Shown here in pieces: positions 15,180 to 25,836 of a stretch of 64,000 bases of DNA. The translations under genes and the position numbers were made by a program. Position 1 is the stretch's first letter; each line of letters opens with the position of its first letter. Source of the stretch: Pseudomonas brenneri. GTDB lineage: Bacteria > Pseudomonadota > Gammaproteobacteria > Pseudomonadales > Pseudomonadaceae. The notes below the pieces were generated by a model, which was not told where the DNA came from, ran no database searches, and saw only the letters and a list, made by a program, of their open reading frames with translations. The DNA is taken from contig NZ_VFIL01000003.1 in assembly GCF_007858285.1 (NCBI RefSeq), positions 186,001 through 250,000 on the forward strand, in the 5' to 3' direction.

Positions 15180-17450
15180 ATGTCGGACCGTTACGAACTC
15201 TTCCTCACCTGCCCCAAGGGCCTCGAAGGCCTGCTGATCGAGGAAGCCGTCGGGCTTGGCCTTGAAGACGCCCGCGAGCACACCTCGGCCGTGCGCGGCA
15301 TGGCCGACATGGAAACCGCCTACCGCCTGTGCCTCTGGTCGCGCCTGGCCAACCGCGTGTTATTGGTACTCAAGCGCTTCCCGATGAAGGATGCCGAAGA
15401 CCTGTACCACGGCGTGCTGGATATCGAATGGCAAGACCATATGGTCCCGGATGGCACCCTCGCGGTGGAATTCAGCGGCCATGGCTCGGGCATCGACAAC
15501 ACCCACTTCGGCGCGCTGAAGGTCAAGGATGCGATTGTCGACAAGCTGCGCACCCCGACCGGCGAACGCCCGTCCATCGACAAGATCAACCCCGACCTGC
15601 GCATTCACCTGCGCCTGGACCGTGGCGAAGCGATCCTCTCCCTCGACCTGTCCGGCCACAGCCTGCACCAGCGCGGCTACCGCCTGCAGCAAGGTGCAGC
15701 GCCGTTGAAGGAAAACCTCGCGGCGGCGATTCTGATTCGTGCCGGCTGGCCGCGCATTGCTGCAGAAAACGGCGCACTGACGGACCCGATGTGCGGCGTC
15801 GGTACCTTCCTGGTGGAGGGTGCGATGATTGCCGCCGACATGGCGCCCAACCTCAATCGCGAGCAGTGGGGCTTCACCGCCTGGCTCGGTCACGTGCCTG
15901 CCCTGTGGAAAAAACTGCATACCGAGGCCAGCGAGCGTGCGGCCATCGGCATGAACAAGCCACCACTGTGGATCCGTGGCTACGAAGCTGACCCGCGCTT
16001 GATCCAGCCCGCGCGCAACAACATCGAGCGCGCCGGCCTGAGCCACTGGATCAAGATCTACCAGGGCGAAGTCGGCACCTTCGAACCGCGCCCGGACCAG
16101 AACCAGAAAGGCCTGGTCATCTGCAACCCGCCGTACGGCGAGCGCCTGGGTGATGAAGCCAGCCTGCTGTACCTCTACCAGAACCTCGGCGAGCGTCTGC
16201 GCCAGGCGTGCATGGGCTGGGAGGCGGCGGTGTTCACCGGCGCCCCGGACCTGGGCAAGCGCATGGGCATCCGCAGCCACAAGCAGTATTCGTTCTGGAA
16301 CGGCGCCTTGCCGTGCAAGCTGCTGCTGATCAAGGTCAACCCGGACCAGTTCGTCACTGGCGAGCGTCGTACCCCGGAACAGCGTCAGGCCGAACGTGAG
16401 CAAGCCGCTTACGATCAGGCCCCGACCGAGCCGCAAGAGCGTCAGTACAACAAGAACGGTAACCCGATCAAACCTGTACCGGCACCGGCTCCGGTGGTCG
16501 AACAGGCGCGCTTGAGCGAAGGCGGGCAGATGTTTGCCAACCGTCTGCAAAAGAATCTCAAGCTGCTGGGCAAGTGGGCCAAGCGCGAAGGTGTCGATTG
16601 CTACCGTGTGTACGATGCCGATATGCCGGAATACTCCATGGCTATCGACCTGTACCACGACTGGGTGCATGTGCAGGAATACGTGGCGCCCAAGTCCATC
16701 GACCCGGAAAAAGCCTCGGCGCGCATGTTTGATGCCCTGGCCGCGATTCCCCAGGCGTTGAACATCGACAAGAGCCGTGTGGTGGTCAAGCGCCGCGAGC
16801 GCCAGAGTGGCACCAAGCAGTACGAGCGCCAGAGCGCCCAGGGCAAGTTCACTGAGGTCAGCGAAGGCGGGGTGAAGCTGCTGGTCAACCTGACCGACTA
16901 CCTGGATACCGGCCTGTTCCTCGATCACCGCCCGATGCGCATGCGCATCCAGAAAGAAGCCGCCGGCAAGCGCTTCCTCAACCTGTATTGCTACACCGCC
17001 ACCGCCAGTGTGCACGCGGCCAAGGGCGGTGCGCGCAGCACCACCAGCGTCGACTTGTCGAAAACCTACCTGGACTGGGCGCGCCGCAACCTGTCGCTCA
17101 ATGGCTTCTCTGACAAGAACCGCCTGGAGCAGGGTGACGTGATGGCCTGGCTGGAAGCCAGCCGTGATGAGTTCGACCTGATCTTCATTGACCCGCCGAC
17201 CTTCTCCAACTCCAAGCGCATGGAAGGCGTGTTCGACGTTCAACGCGATCACGTGCAACTGCTCGACTTGGCCATGGCGCGTCTGGCGCCGGGCGGGGTG
17301 TTGTATTTCTCCAACAACTTCCGCAAGTTCCAGTTGGAAGACAACCTGGGCGAGCGCTATGCCGTCGAGGAAATCAGCGATAAAACCATTGATCCGGATT
17401 TTGCCCGTAACGCGAAAATCCATCGTGCCTGGAAAATCACCGCACGCTGA
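15180..17450 (+). CDS. rlmL: Bifunctional 23S rRNA methyltransferase RlmKL (m2G2445 / m7G2069)
   Basis: 756 residues, two fused methyltransferases acting on 23S rRNA. The N-terminal THUMP domain (residues ~45-160) leads into the RlmL part with DPMCGVGTFLVEGAMIAADM near 204 and the catalytic NPPYGERLGD near 316. A basic, proline-rich linker (~390-445) precedes the RlmK part with RFLNLYCYTATASVHAAKGG near 600 and IFIDPPTFSNSKRMEG near 670. Start MSDRYELFLTCPKGLE fits E. coli RlmL (702 residues); an ATG two codons upstream is the alternative. Confidence 0.96.
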   Translation: MSDRYELFLTCPKGLEGLLIEEAVGLGLEDAREHTSAVRGMADMETAYRLCLWSRLANRVLLVLKRFPMKDAEDLYHGVLDIEWQDHMVPDGTLAVEFSGHGSGIDNTHFGALKVKDAIVDKLRTPTGERPSIDKINPDLRIHLRLDRGEAILSLDLSGHSLHQRGYRLQQGAAPLKENLAAAILIRAGWPRIAAENGALTDPMCGVGTFLVEGAMIAADMAPNLNREQWGFTAWLGHVPALWKKLHTEASERAAIGMNKPPLWIRGYEADPRLIQPARNNIERAGLSHWIKIYQGEVGTFEPRPDQNQKGLVICNPPYGERLGDEASLLYLYQNLGERLRQACMGWEAAVFTGAPDLGKRMGIRSHKQYSFWNGALPCKLLLIKVNPDQFVTGERRTPEQRQAEREQAAYDQAPTEPQERQYNKNGNPIKPVPAPAPVVEQARLSEGGQMFANRLQKNLKLLGKWAKREGVDCYRVYDADMPEYSMAIDLYHDWVHVQEYVAPKSIDPEKASARMFDALAAIPQALNIDKSRVVVKRRERQSGTKQYERQSAQGKFTEVSEGGVKLLVNLTDYLDTGLFLDHRPMRMRIQKEAAGKRFLNLYCYTATASVHAAKGGARSTTSVDLSKTYLDWARRNLSLNGFSDKNRLEQGDVMAWLEASRDEFDLIFIDPPTFSNSKRMEGVFDVQRDHVQLLDLAMARLAPGGVLYFSNNFRKFQLEDNLGERYAVEEISDKTIDPDFARNAKIHRAWKITAR

Positions 17451-17584
17451 TCGACCTTGATGCTGCAGGCCTGGATTTTTCCGGGCTTGCGGCTTTTTGC
17501 ACTGGTCAAAACTGGACCCGATGGCTATAACTAATCACCTAGCCAAAGTGGCGCTCCTGCACGCTGGTGTTTCGAGTTTTGCCT

Positions 17585-19984
17585 ATGCCGTTGCAAGCCG
17601 TCCGCCCGAAAATACTGGGATTTATCAGCGAACAGGCGTCGGCTTGGCTGGTGGCATTGGTGGTCTTGCTGGTGGGGGTGGCACTCACCGCCGTGCTGGC
17701 GCTGACCACGGCCGATGTTTATCAGCAGCAGGTTCGCCAGCGGTTCCAGTTGCTGGTCAATGAGCGCTACATTCGTCTGGAAGAGCGTTTTGAAGACCAG
17801 GAACAGCGCCTTGGCAGCCTGCGACGCTTTTTCGTCAACTCCCATAATGTTTCCCGCGAAGATTACGATGGGTTCGCCCAACCGCTGCTGTTGCGTGCGC
17901 GTGCCTACGCCTGGGCGCCACGTATCTTTCACGATCAGCGCCAGGCTTTCGAACAACAGGTGTCACTCCAGCGTGGCATGGCGTTTTCCATTCGAGAGCT
18001 GAACGAAGCCGGGACCCTCGTGCCTGCGGGCGAGCGCGACGAATACGTGCCGGTGTTGTACAGCCAGACCCAGAGCCTGCTCGGCTCACCCTTGGGGTTT
18101 GACCTGCTCTCCCAGCCACTGCGCCGCTCGACGATAGAGCGCGCGTACCGTTCCGGGGCCATTGCGGTGTCCCAACCCATGTCGCTGGTGGGCGTGGAAC
18201 CGGCGTATGCCACGGGGGTGTTGCTGGTCGCTCCGGTCACGCGACCGCCCACCGCGCAAATGCCCTACAGCGAACCCTATGGTTTTGTCATGGCGGTTAT
18301 CAGCATGCGCCAATTGGTGGCCGACGGTTTGCCCAAGCCCTCGCGGGACAACCTGGTGATGCAGATTGTCGATACCTCAGATACGCAACAGCGGGTGCTG
18401 TATGAGTCGGACAATGCGGTGGGCGATAGCAGCCTGAAGGCGATCCGCCGGCTGACCCTGGGCGATCATGTCTACGCCCTGAGCCTGCGCCCCAGCCAGG
18501 TGTTTGAGCAGGCCAATCGTTCCTCGGTCACCAGCATCCTGGCCATGGGCAGTTTGCTCAGTCTGCTGCTCAGTGCCTTGCTCTACGTACTGGTCAGCCA
18601 GCGTCAGCGGGCGGTGCGGCTGGTGCAGCAGCGCACGGGGCAATTGCATCAGCGCGAGTATGAATTGCGCGGGGCCCACGCCCAGTTGCGCAGTGTGCTC
18701 AACGCCGCGACCCAGGTGGCGATCATTGCCACGGACCTGCGCGGCGTGATCAATACCTTCAATGCAGGTGCCGAGCAGATGTTGGGTTACCAGGCCGAGC
18801 AGGTGCTCGGCCACATGACCCTCGAAAGCCTGCACCTGGCACCCGAGCTGGAGGCCCGGGCCGCGCAGTTGAGCCAGGTCCTCGGTAAACGCATCATGCC
18901 AGGCCAGGCGATGCTGGTGGAGGGCTCCGACAGCCTGCATGAAGCTCGGGAATGGACGTTGGTGCGCCACGATGGCAGCCAGTTGACCGTGAATATGCTG
19001 GCAACGGCATTGCTTGACGATCATGGCTTGTGGATCGGGCACCTGGCGATCTGTCTGGATGTCACCGAGCAGAAGCGCGCCTATGAGGCCCTGGCGGCGC
19101 GGGATCGCCTGTTGAAAAAACTCAGTGCCCATGTGCCGGGCGGGATCTTCCAGTTCACCCTGGAGCCCAACGATAACTGGCGGTTTATCTACGCCAGCGA
19201 CGGCATTCGCGATATCTATGAAATCGATCCGGGGCTGCTGCAGCAGGATGCCAAGCAAGTCTTCGAACGCATTCATCCCCTGGACGCTGAACGCATCCGT
19301 GCGTCCATCCGCTTGTCAGCGCTGCAATTGAGCCAATGGCGTGAAGAATATCGGGTGCAACTACCAGGCCGGGGCCTGCGCTGGATCCGTGGCGAGGCGA
19401 CGCCGGAAGAATTACCCGGCGGCGGTACGTTATGGCATGGCTATGTGTCGGATATCTCCGATCTCAAGCGGGTGGAGGAAGAGCTGCGCGCGCTGTCCAT
19501 CACCGACTCGTTGACGGGTATCCATAATCGTCGCTACTTCCAGGACCGATTGAAGGCCGAGATGAGTCGGGTTCGGCGTACCTCGGGCACATTGGCGGTG
19601 ATCATGCTGGATATCGATCACTTCAAGCGCATCAATGACCGGCATGGGCACGCAGTAGGGGATGGGGTATTGCAGGAGCTGTGCCGGCGAATCGCCCAGC
19701 GCTTGCGCCGTAGCGATGTGTTCTGCCGCCTGGGCGGCGAAGAATTCATGGTGCTGTGCCCGAACACCGATGGCGCGCAGGCCTACAGCCTGGCGGTTGA
19801 ATTGTGGGAAGTGTTGCGCAGTACGCCGATCGAGAATGTCGGGACAGTGACGGCCAGCTTCGGCGTGGCCAGTTGGCGTATTGATGAGGGGGTGGATGGC
19901 TTGTTGCTGCGCGCGGACTCGGCGGTGTATGCGGCCAAGCAGGCGGGGCGGGACCGGGTTGAGGCAGAACGCTTGCCTGTGTGA
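17585..19984 (+). CDS. Membrane sensor diguanylate cyclase: CHASE - PAS - PAS - GGDEF
   Basis: 799 residues. A membrane helix (SAWLVALVVLLVGVALTAVL, ~20-40) and a second one (SILAMGSLLSLLLSALLYVL, ~315-335) flank a periplasmic CHASE sensor domain (GMAFSIRELNEAG, YVPVLYSQTQSLLGSPLGFD). Two PAS domains follow: QVAIIATDLRGVINTFNAGA, and a second around IYASDGIRDIYEIDP. The GGDEF domain has DSLTGIHNRRYF, MLDIDHFKRINDRHGHAVGD and RLGGEEFMVL near 716, with the RRSD product-inhibition site five residues before GGEEF. It should make c-di-GMP and be feedback-inhibited. The ligand is unknown. A GTG six codons upstream is an alternative start; neither has a clear ribosome site. Confidence 0.9.
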   Translation: MPLQAVRPKILGFISEQASAWLVALVVLLVGVALTAVLALTTADVYQQQVRQRFQLLVNERYIRLEERFEDQEQRLGSLRRFFVNSHNVSREDYDGFAQPLLLRARAYAWAPRIFHDQRQAFEQQVSLQRGMAFSIRELNEAGTLVPAGERDEYVPVLYSQTQSLLGSPLGFDLLSQPLRRSTIERAYRSGAIAVSQPMSLVGVEPAYATGVLLVAPVTRPPTAQMPYSEPYGFVMAVISMRQLVADGLPKPSRDNLVMQIVDTSDTQQRVLYESDNAVGDSSLKAIRRLTLGDHVYALSLRPSQVFEQANRSSVTSILAMGSLLSLLLSALLYVLVSQRQRAVRLVQQRTGQLHQREYELRGAHAQLRSVLNAATQVAIIATDLRGVINTFNAGAEQMLGYQAEQVLGHMTLESLHLAPELEARAAQLSQVLGKRIMPGQAMLVEGSDSLHEAREWTLVRHDGSQLTVNMLATALLDDHGLWIGHLAICLDVTEQKRAYEALAARDRLLKKLSAHVPGGIFQFTLEPNDNWRFIYASDGIRDIYEIDPGLLQQDAKQVFERIHPLDAERIRASIRLSALQLSQWREEYRVQLPGRGLRWIRGEATPEELPGGGTLWHGYVSDISDLKRVEEELRALSITDSLTGIHNRRYFQDRLKAEMSRVRRTSGTLAVIMLDIDHFKRINDRHGHAVGDGVLQELCRRIAQRLRRSDVFCRLGGEEFMVLCPNTDGAQAYSLAVELWEVLRSTPIENVGTVTASFGVASWRIDEGVDGLLLRADSAVYAAKQAGRDRVEAERLPV

Positions 19985-19997
19985 GCGCCGCATACCT

Positions 19998-20029
19998 AAT
20001 GTGGGAGCGAGCAAGCCCGCTCCCACATT
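19998..20029. repeat. REP palindrome
   Basis: AATGTGGGAGCGAGC and its near reverse complement form one palindromic REP unit between convergent diguanylate cyclase and dacB genes, a typical position for Pseudomonas REPs. Confidence 0.8.
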
Positions 20030-20069
20030 TAGTCCGTAGCGGTTTTTAAAGGTGGGTAAGCCAACCGTT

Positions 20070-21530
20070 CTATAGACCCGGAGCCGCGGCCGCCAGCTTC
20101 GGCTGGCGATACAGATCCAGCAGCACCTGGTCCAGCACCGACGATGCACCCCACGGCTTCGGATCGTTGAGAATCGCCACTACCGCCCAGGTATTGCCAT
20201 TGTTGTCACGGCTGAAGCCGGCAATCGCACGCACCGTGTTCAGGGTGCCAGTCTTGACGTGGGCTTCGCCGCGCAGGGCCGTGGTTTTCAGGCGCTTGCG
20301 CATGGTGCCGTCACTGCCGGCAATCGGCATCGAGCTGATGAACTCTGCGGCATACGGGCTTCTCCAGGCGGCTTGCAGCATGGTCGCCATTTCCCGGGCG
20401 CTCACGCGCTCGGCACGGGACAGGCCGGAGCCGTTTTCCATCACCAGGTGCGGTGCGGTAATGCCCTTTTTCGCCAGCCACTGACGAACCACGCGCTGGG
20501 CGGCCCTGGCGTCGTCGCCGTCGGCATCGGTGCGGTATTGCGCGCCGAGGCTGAGGAACAGTTGCTGGGCCATGGTGTTGTTACTGTATTTGTTGATGTC
20601 GCGGATGATCTCCGCCAGGTCCGGGGAGAACGCCCGGGCCAGGACCTTGGCGGTTTTCGGCACTGGGGCCAGCACGTCGCGGCCCTGGATAGTGCCACCC
20701 AGCTCTTTCCAGATCGCCCGCACGGCACCGGCGGTGTAGGTGGCATGGTCGAGCAGCGACAGATACGTCTGCGAGCTGCAGCCGTCGCCCAACTGGCCGC
20801 TGACCGTCACGGTGACGCTGCCATCGGCGGCAGTGACCGGGTTGTAGCGCACGTCACCGGTGCATTGCTTGGCGTTGGTGGCTTTGACCTGATTGTCGAT
20901 CTGGATGCTGGCAATCGGCGGTTCGACCGAGACCAACACCCTTCCTGAATCATTGCGGGTCACGAAGCGCAGGGCCTTGAGGTTGACCAGCAGGGCGTCC
21001 GGCTTGACCAGAAATGGCTTGTTCGCGTCGTTGCCGTCGTCGTTGAACTCTGGCAGTTGCGGCTGGATAAAGAAGCCGCGGTCCAGCACCAGGTCGCCGG
21101 TGACTTGCTGTACGCCATTGGCACGCAGGTCACGCATCAGCAGCCAGAGTTTCTCCATGTTCAGCTTGGGGTCACCGCCGCCCTTGAGGTACAGGTTGCC
21201 CCGCAGGACACCGCCGCTGAGAGTGCCGTCGGTGTAGAACTCGGTTTTCCACTGATGGTTGGGCCCGAGCATTTCCAGGGCGGCGTAGGTGGTGACCAGC
21301 TTCATGGTCGAAGCCGGGTTGACCGAAACGTCGGCGTTGAACACCGTGGCGGTGCCGGGCCCATTGAGCGGAATCATCACCAGGGACAGCGCATTGTTTT
21401 GCAGTTTGGCTTTCTGCAGGGCTTCCTGGACTTTAGGTGGCAGGGTGGTATTGATCGGGGCAGCGGTGACGGAGAGCGCCAGGGGCAAAAGGAAACTGGC
21501 GAGTAACAATGGACGCAAGGATTTGATCAT
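20070..21530 (-). CDS. dacB: D-alanyl-D-alanine carboxypeptidase/endopeptidase (PBP4)
   Basis: Periplasmic low-molecular-weight class C penicillin-binding protein that trims and cleaves peptidoglycan cross-links. 486 residues with a signal peptide (LLLASFLLPLALSVTAAP). The active-site triad is present: SxxK as STMK in NPASTMKLVTTYAAL near residue 72, SxN as SNN in INKYSNNTMAQQL near 317, and KTG in AHVKTGTLNTVR near 422. The long insert between SxxK and SxN fits PBP4. Start MIKSLRPLLLASF is the signal-peptide start; the longer frame adds 32 implausible residues. Confidence 0.95.
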   Translation of the reverse strand: MIKSLRPLLLASFLLPLALSVTAAPINTTLPPKVQEALQKAKLQNNALSLVMIPLNGPGTATVFNADVSVNPASTMKLVTTYAALEMLGPNHQWKTEFYTDGTLSGGVLRGNLYLKGGGDPKLNMEKLWLLMRDLRANGVQQVTGDLVLDRGFFIQPQLPEFNDDGNDANKPFLVKPDALLVNLKALRFVTRNDSGRVLVSVEPPIASIQIDNQVKATNAKQCTGDVRYNPVTAADGSVTVTVSGQLGDGCSSQTYLSLLDHATYTAGAVRAIWKELGGTIQGRDVLAPVPKTAKVLARAFSPDLAEIIRDINKYSNNTMAQQLFLSLGAQYRTDADGDDARAAQRVVRQWLAKKGITAPHLVMENGSGLSRAERVSAREMATMLQAAWRSPYAAEFISSMPIAGSDGTMRKRLKTTALRGEAHVKTGTLNTVRAIAGFSRDNNGNTWAVVAILNDPKPWGASSVLDQVLLDLYRQPKLAAAAPGL

Positions 21531-21766
21531 AAGAAGTAAGACCCTACTGCTGAGGAGGGTGAATATGGCGGGGGTTATGTAAGAAAATCCCCCAGTGGTC
21601 ATGAAAGTGTCGGCATTATGCCCCAAGGTGGGGCTACTTGTGCCTCAACGATAGCTGCAAATGATGGTTTTTTTCGCGGGTTCATGCCACCCGTCTTGGA
21701 TAGCCGGGCAATTGCCGCCTTAAACTGGTAGAGTGCCGGCCGTTAATACTTAAGAGGATTGTTCCA

Positions 21767-22111
21767 ATGGCGACTAACCGTTCCCGGCGTCTGCGCAAAA
21801 AACTGTGCGTTGATGAATTTCAAGAGCTGGGTTTCGAACTGAACCTGGATTTCAAAGAAGGTTTGGACGACGAAGCGGTTGACGCTTTCCTCGACGCCTT
21901 CCTGACCGAAGCGATGGATGGCAATGGCCTGGACTACGTGGGCGGCGACGACTTCGGTCTGGTTTGCAAAGCCACCCGTGGTTCGGTTACCGCTGAGCAG
22001 CGTGCAGCTGTTGAAGCGTGGCTCAAGGCTCGCCCAGAGCTGACCCGCGTTGAAGTCAGCGAACTGCTGGACGCCTGGCACCCAGAAAAGCCGATCAACC
22101 CGGCTGTCTGA
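21767..22111 (+). CDS. yggL: YggL family 50S ribosome-binding protein
   Basis: 114 residues against 108 in E. coli YggL (DUF469). Recognisable stretches: RSRRLRKKLCVDEFQELGF, GLDYVGGDDFGLVC and LTRVEVSELLDAWHPE. The E. coli protein has been linked to 50S ribosomal subunits; its exact role is not settled. The gene has its own terminator and stands alone between divergent and convergent neighbours. Confidence 0.9.
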   Translation: MATNRSRRLRKKLCVDEFQELGFELNLDFKEGLDDEAVDAFLDAFLTEAMDGNGLDYVGGDDFGLVCKATRGSVTAEQRAAVEAWLKARPELTRVEVSELLDAWHPEKPINPAV

Positions 22112-22117
22112 TGTCAT

Positions 22118-22147
22118 GAAAAAGCGACCCGCCCGGGTCGCTTTTTC
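22118..22147. terminator. Bidirectional intrinsic terminator between yggL and the BenE-type gene
   Basis: GAAAAAGCGACCCG pairs with CGGGTCGCTTTTTC, giving A's on one side and T's on the other, so it can end both yggL and the convergent transporter gene. Confidence 0.85.
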
Positions 22148-22162
22148 GTTTCAGGGTAATTA

Positions 22163-23353
22163 TCAGGCCTTGCGCCAGTTCAGAATCACCAGCGTCAACA
22201 CCCCCGCGACAATCCCCCAGAATGCCGAACCGATGGAAAACAGCGTCAACCCCGACGCCGTGACCATAAAGGTGACCAGCGCGGCTTCCCGTTCCTTGGG
22301 CTCATTCATGGCAATGCTCAGGCCATTGATGATCGAGCCAAACAACGCCAATGCGGCGATCGACAGCACCAGCTCCTTGGGCAGCGCTGCGAACAAGGCC
22401 GCCAACGTGGCGCCAAACACTCCGGCAAACCCGTAGAAAATCCCGCACCAGACCGCCGCGGTATAGCGCTTGTTGCGGTCCTCATGGGCATGCGACCCGG
22501 TGCAGATAGCGGCGCTGATCGCGGCCAGGTTGATACCGTGGGAGCCGAACGGGGCCAGCACCAGCGAGGCCAGGCCCGTGGTGGTGATCAGCGGCGAGGC
22601 CGGCACGTTGTAGCCGTCGGCGCGCAATACCGCGATCCCTGGCATGTTCTGCGAGGTCATCGCCACCACAAACAGCGGGATGCCGATGCTGATGGTCGCG
22701 GCCAGGGAAAAGTGTGGGGTGGTCCATACCGGCGTCGCCACTTCCAGGCTGAACCCGCTGAAATCCAGCAGCCCCATCAGCCCGGACAAGGCGGTGCCGA
22801 TCAGCAGGGCGGCCAGCACCGCATAACGGGGCGACAGGCGCTTGATGATCAGATAGGTGAAGAACATGCCCAGCACTAGGGCAGTGCGGTGCTGCGCGGC
22901 GACGAAAATCTCGCTGCCGATCTTGAACAGAATCCCGGCCAGCAGCGCGGCGGCAAGCGAGGCGGGAATCTTCTTCACCAGCTTTTCAAAGCTGCCGGTG
23001 AGGCCGCAGATCGTCACCAGTACCGCGCAGGTGATGTAGGCGCCGATGGCTTCGCCATAGCTGACCCCGCCCAGGCTGGTGATCAACAGTGCTGCGCCTG
23101 GGGTCGACCAGGCGATAGTGATCGGCGTGCGGTAACGCAGGGACAGGCCGATGCTGCACACCGCCATGCCGATGGAGATCGCCCAGATCCACGAGGAAAT
23201 CTGTGCGCTGGTGAGGCCGGCAGCCTGGCCGGCCTGGAACATCAGCACCAGGGAGCTGGTGTAGCCGGTCATCATGGCGATGAAGCCGGCAACGATGGCC
23301 GAAGGCGAAGTATCGGCCAAAGGGCGCAGGGGCGCCTGGGTCGCGTCGGTCAT
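22163..23353 (-). CDS. BenE-family (benzoate/H+ symporter-like) inner-membrane transporter
   Basis: 396 residues, almost entirely hydrophobic with about 11-12 membrane segments. Typical BenE motifs: SAIVAGFIAMMTGYTSSLVL at the N-terminus, ITIAWSTPGAALL near 80, FGSHGINLAAISAAICTG near 270. BenE proteins are named for benzoate uptake, but its place beside a GntR regulator, guanine deaminase and xanthine dehydrogenase suggests a different substrate here, perhaps a purine. That is inference from context only. Confidence 0.85.
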   Translation of the reverse strand: MTDATQAPLRPLADTSPSAIVAGFIAMMTGYTSSLVLMFQAGQAAGLTSAQISSWIWAISIGMAVCSIGLSLRYRTPITIAWSTPGAALLITSLGGVSYGEAIGAYITCAVLVTICGLTGSFEKLVKKIPASLAAALLAGILFKIGSEIFVAAQHRTALVLGMFFTYLIIKRLSPRYAVLAALLIGTALSGLMGLLDFSGFSLEVATPVWTTPHFSLAATISIGIPLFVVAMTSQNMPGIAVLRADGYNVPASPLITTTGLASLVLAPFGSHGINLAAISAAICTGSHAHEDRNKRYTAAVWCGIFYGFAGVFGATLAALFAALPKELVLSIAALALFGSIINGLSIAMNEPKEREAALVTFMVTASGLTLFSIGSAFWGIVAGVLTLVILNWRKA

Positions 23354-23380
23354 GGAAAAGTCTTCCTTGTACCCGGCACC

Positions 23381-23483
23381 CTGTAGGAGCCGGCTTGCCG
23401 GCGAAGACCGTCAACGATGACACGGGCATTCTGGAGGAACGCGGCGCTCTCGGGTTCTTCGCGAGCAAGCTCGCTCCTACAGG
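23381..23483. repeat. REPIN with two different REP arms
   Basis: Two REP units face each other: TGTAGGAGCCGGCTTGCCGG at the left and TTCGCGAGCAAGCTCGCTCC at the right, joined by ~55 bases. The left arm is the GCCGGC variant and the right arm the GCGAGC variant, so the element is mixed. It sits upstream of the BenE-type gene. Confidence 0.8.
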
Positions 23484-23597
23484 GGGGGTGATTGATGATT
23501 GTGGGAAATCGTGGAATCAAGCCTAAACTCAAACGTAACTGACTGTTGCAATACAGCCGGCTACGCAAACAGCCGTACAGTGTGTTGGCGCAACGGG

Positions 23598-23607
23598 TTG
23601 TGTACAA
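23598..23607. promoter_or_regulatory. Possible GntR-type operator upstream of the 23701 regulator
   Basis: TTGTGTACAA, a TTGT-N2-ACAA palindrome, lies about 94 bases before the regulator start, in the gap shared with the divergent BenE-type gene. It resembles TTGTATACAA sites used by FadR-subfamily regulators. Confidence 0.4.
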
Positions 23608-23700
23608 TGTGCGCTGTTTTTACGCGATACTTGCCAGCGACCCTCTGTGCCGTATTACAGTCAACGTCAATTCGCCGCCGTTCTCCCGACCCGAGTGCCC

Positions 23701-24465
23701 ATGAACGAACAGTTGCAGCCCCTCAAGAAACAGCCGCGAGCCGGTAAGGCCGGTCGCAGTGGAACCCAGGACGATATCGTCTACGCGCATATCTTCGAGG
23801 CCATCCTCGAACAACGCCTGGCGCCCGGCACCAAATTGAGTGAAGAGGCACTGGGCGAAATCTTTGGCGTCAGCCGCACTATCATTCGCCGTGCACTCTC
23901 GCGCCTGGCCCATGAAGGTGTGGTGTTGCTGCGCCCCAATCGTGGCGCCGTGGTAGCCAGCCCGAGTGTCGAGGAGGCCCGCCAAGTGTTCATGGCGCGG
24001 CGCCTGGTAGAGCGGGCCATCACCGAATTGGCGGTGCAACATGCCACGGCCGAAGAATTGGCCGCGCTGCGTCAGATGGTCAATGATGAGCGCGACAGCT
24101 TCTCACGCGGTGATCGTGGGGCCGGCATCCGGCTTTCTGGCGAGTTCCACCTCAAGCTGGCCGAGGCGGCGAAGAATGCACCGCTGATCAGCTTCCAGCG
24201 CAGCCTGGTGTCCCAGACCTCGCTGATCATCGCCCAGTATGAAAGCGGCAACCGCTCACACTGTTCCTACGATGAGCACACCCAGTTGATCGACGCGATC
24301 GAAGCTCGGGATGCGGTGCTGGCGGTGGACCTGATGATGCATCACATGGATCACATCGACAGCAAGCTCAACCTCGATGAGGAAAGTGCGTCGGATGATT
24401 TGCATGCGGTGTTCTCGCATTTGCTGCAGACCAAGAAACCAGGGCGCTCCTCTGTAAAACTGTAA
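23701..24465 (+). CDS. GntR-family (FadR/FCD) transcriptional regulator
   Basis: 254 residues. An N-terminal winged helix (residues ~25-90: IFEAILEQRLAPGTKLSEEA, LGEIFGVSRTIIRRALSRLA, LRPNRGAVVASPSVEEARQV) is followed by a helical FCD ligand domain with the metal-ligand pattern (FHLKLAEAAKNAPL, EHTQLIDAIEARDAVLA, MMHHMDHID). Divergent from the BenE-type transporter and convergent with guaD, so it probably controls purine or transporter genes nearby. Start MNEQLQPLKKQP chosen over an upstream alternate-start frame. Confidence 0.88.
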   Translation: MNEQLQPLKKQPRAGKAGRSGTQDDIVYAHIFEAILEQRLAPGTKLSEEALGEIFGVSRTIIRRALSRLAHEGVVLLRPNRGAVVASPSVEEARQVFMARRLVERAITELAVQHATAEELAALRQMVNDERDSFSRGDRGAGIRLSGEFHLKLAEAAKNAPLISFQRSLVSQTSLIIAQYESGNRSHCSYDEHTQLIDAIEARDAVLAVDLMMHHMDHIDSKLNLDEESASDDLHAVFSHLLQTKKPGRSSVKL

Positions 24466-24477
24466 ACCCGATCAAGC

Positions 24478-24503
24478 TGTGGGAGCGGGCTTGCTCCCAC
24501 ATT
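24478..24503. repeat. REP palindrome
   Basis: Single REP unit, TGTGGGAGCGGGC joined to its near reverse complement TTGCTCCCACA, between the convergent GntR regulator and guaD. Confidence 0.75.
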
Positions 24504-24524
24504 GGTTTTATGGCGGGCTTAAAA

Positions 24525-25829
<1,305 letters not shown>

Positions 25830-25836
25830 GGTCGTC

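Noticed and set aside
14893..15237. 114-codon frame upstream of rlmL
   Set aside because: No ribosome site, no recognisable product, and it overlaps the rlmL start in another frame.
15360..17423. 687-codon open frame on the minus strand opposite rlmL
   Set aside because: Same reason: both RlmL and RlmK catalytic motifs are on the plus strand, and the antisense product has no recognisable fold.
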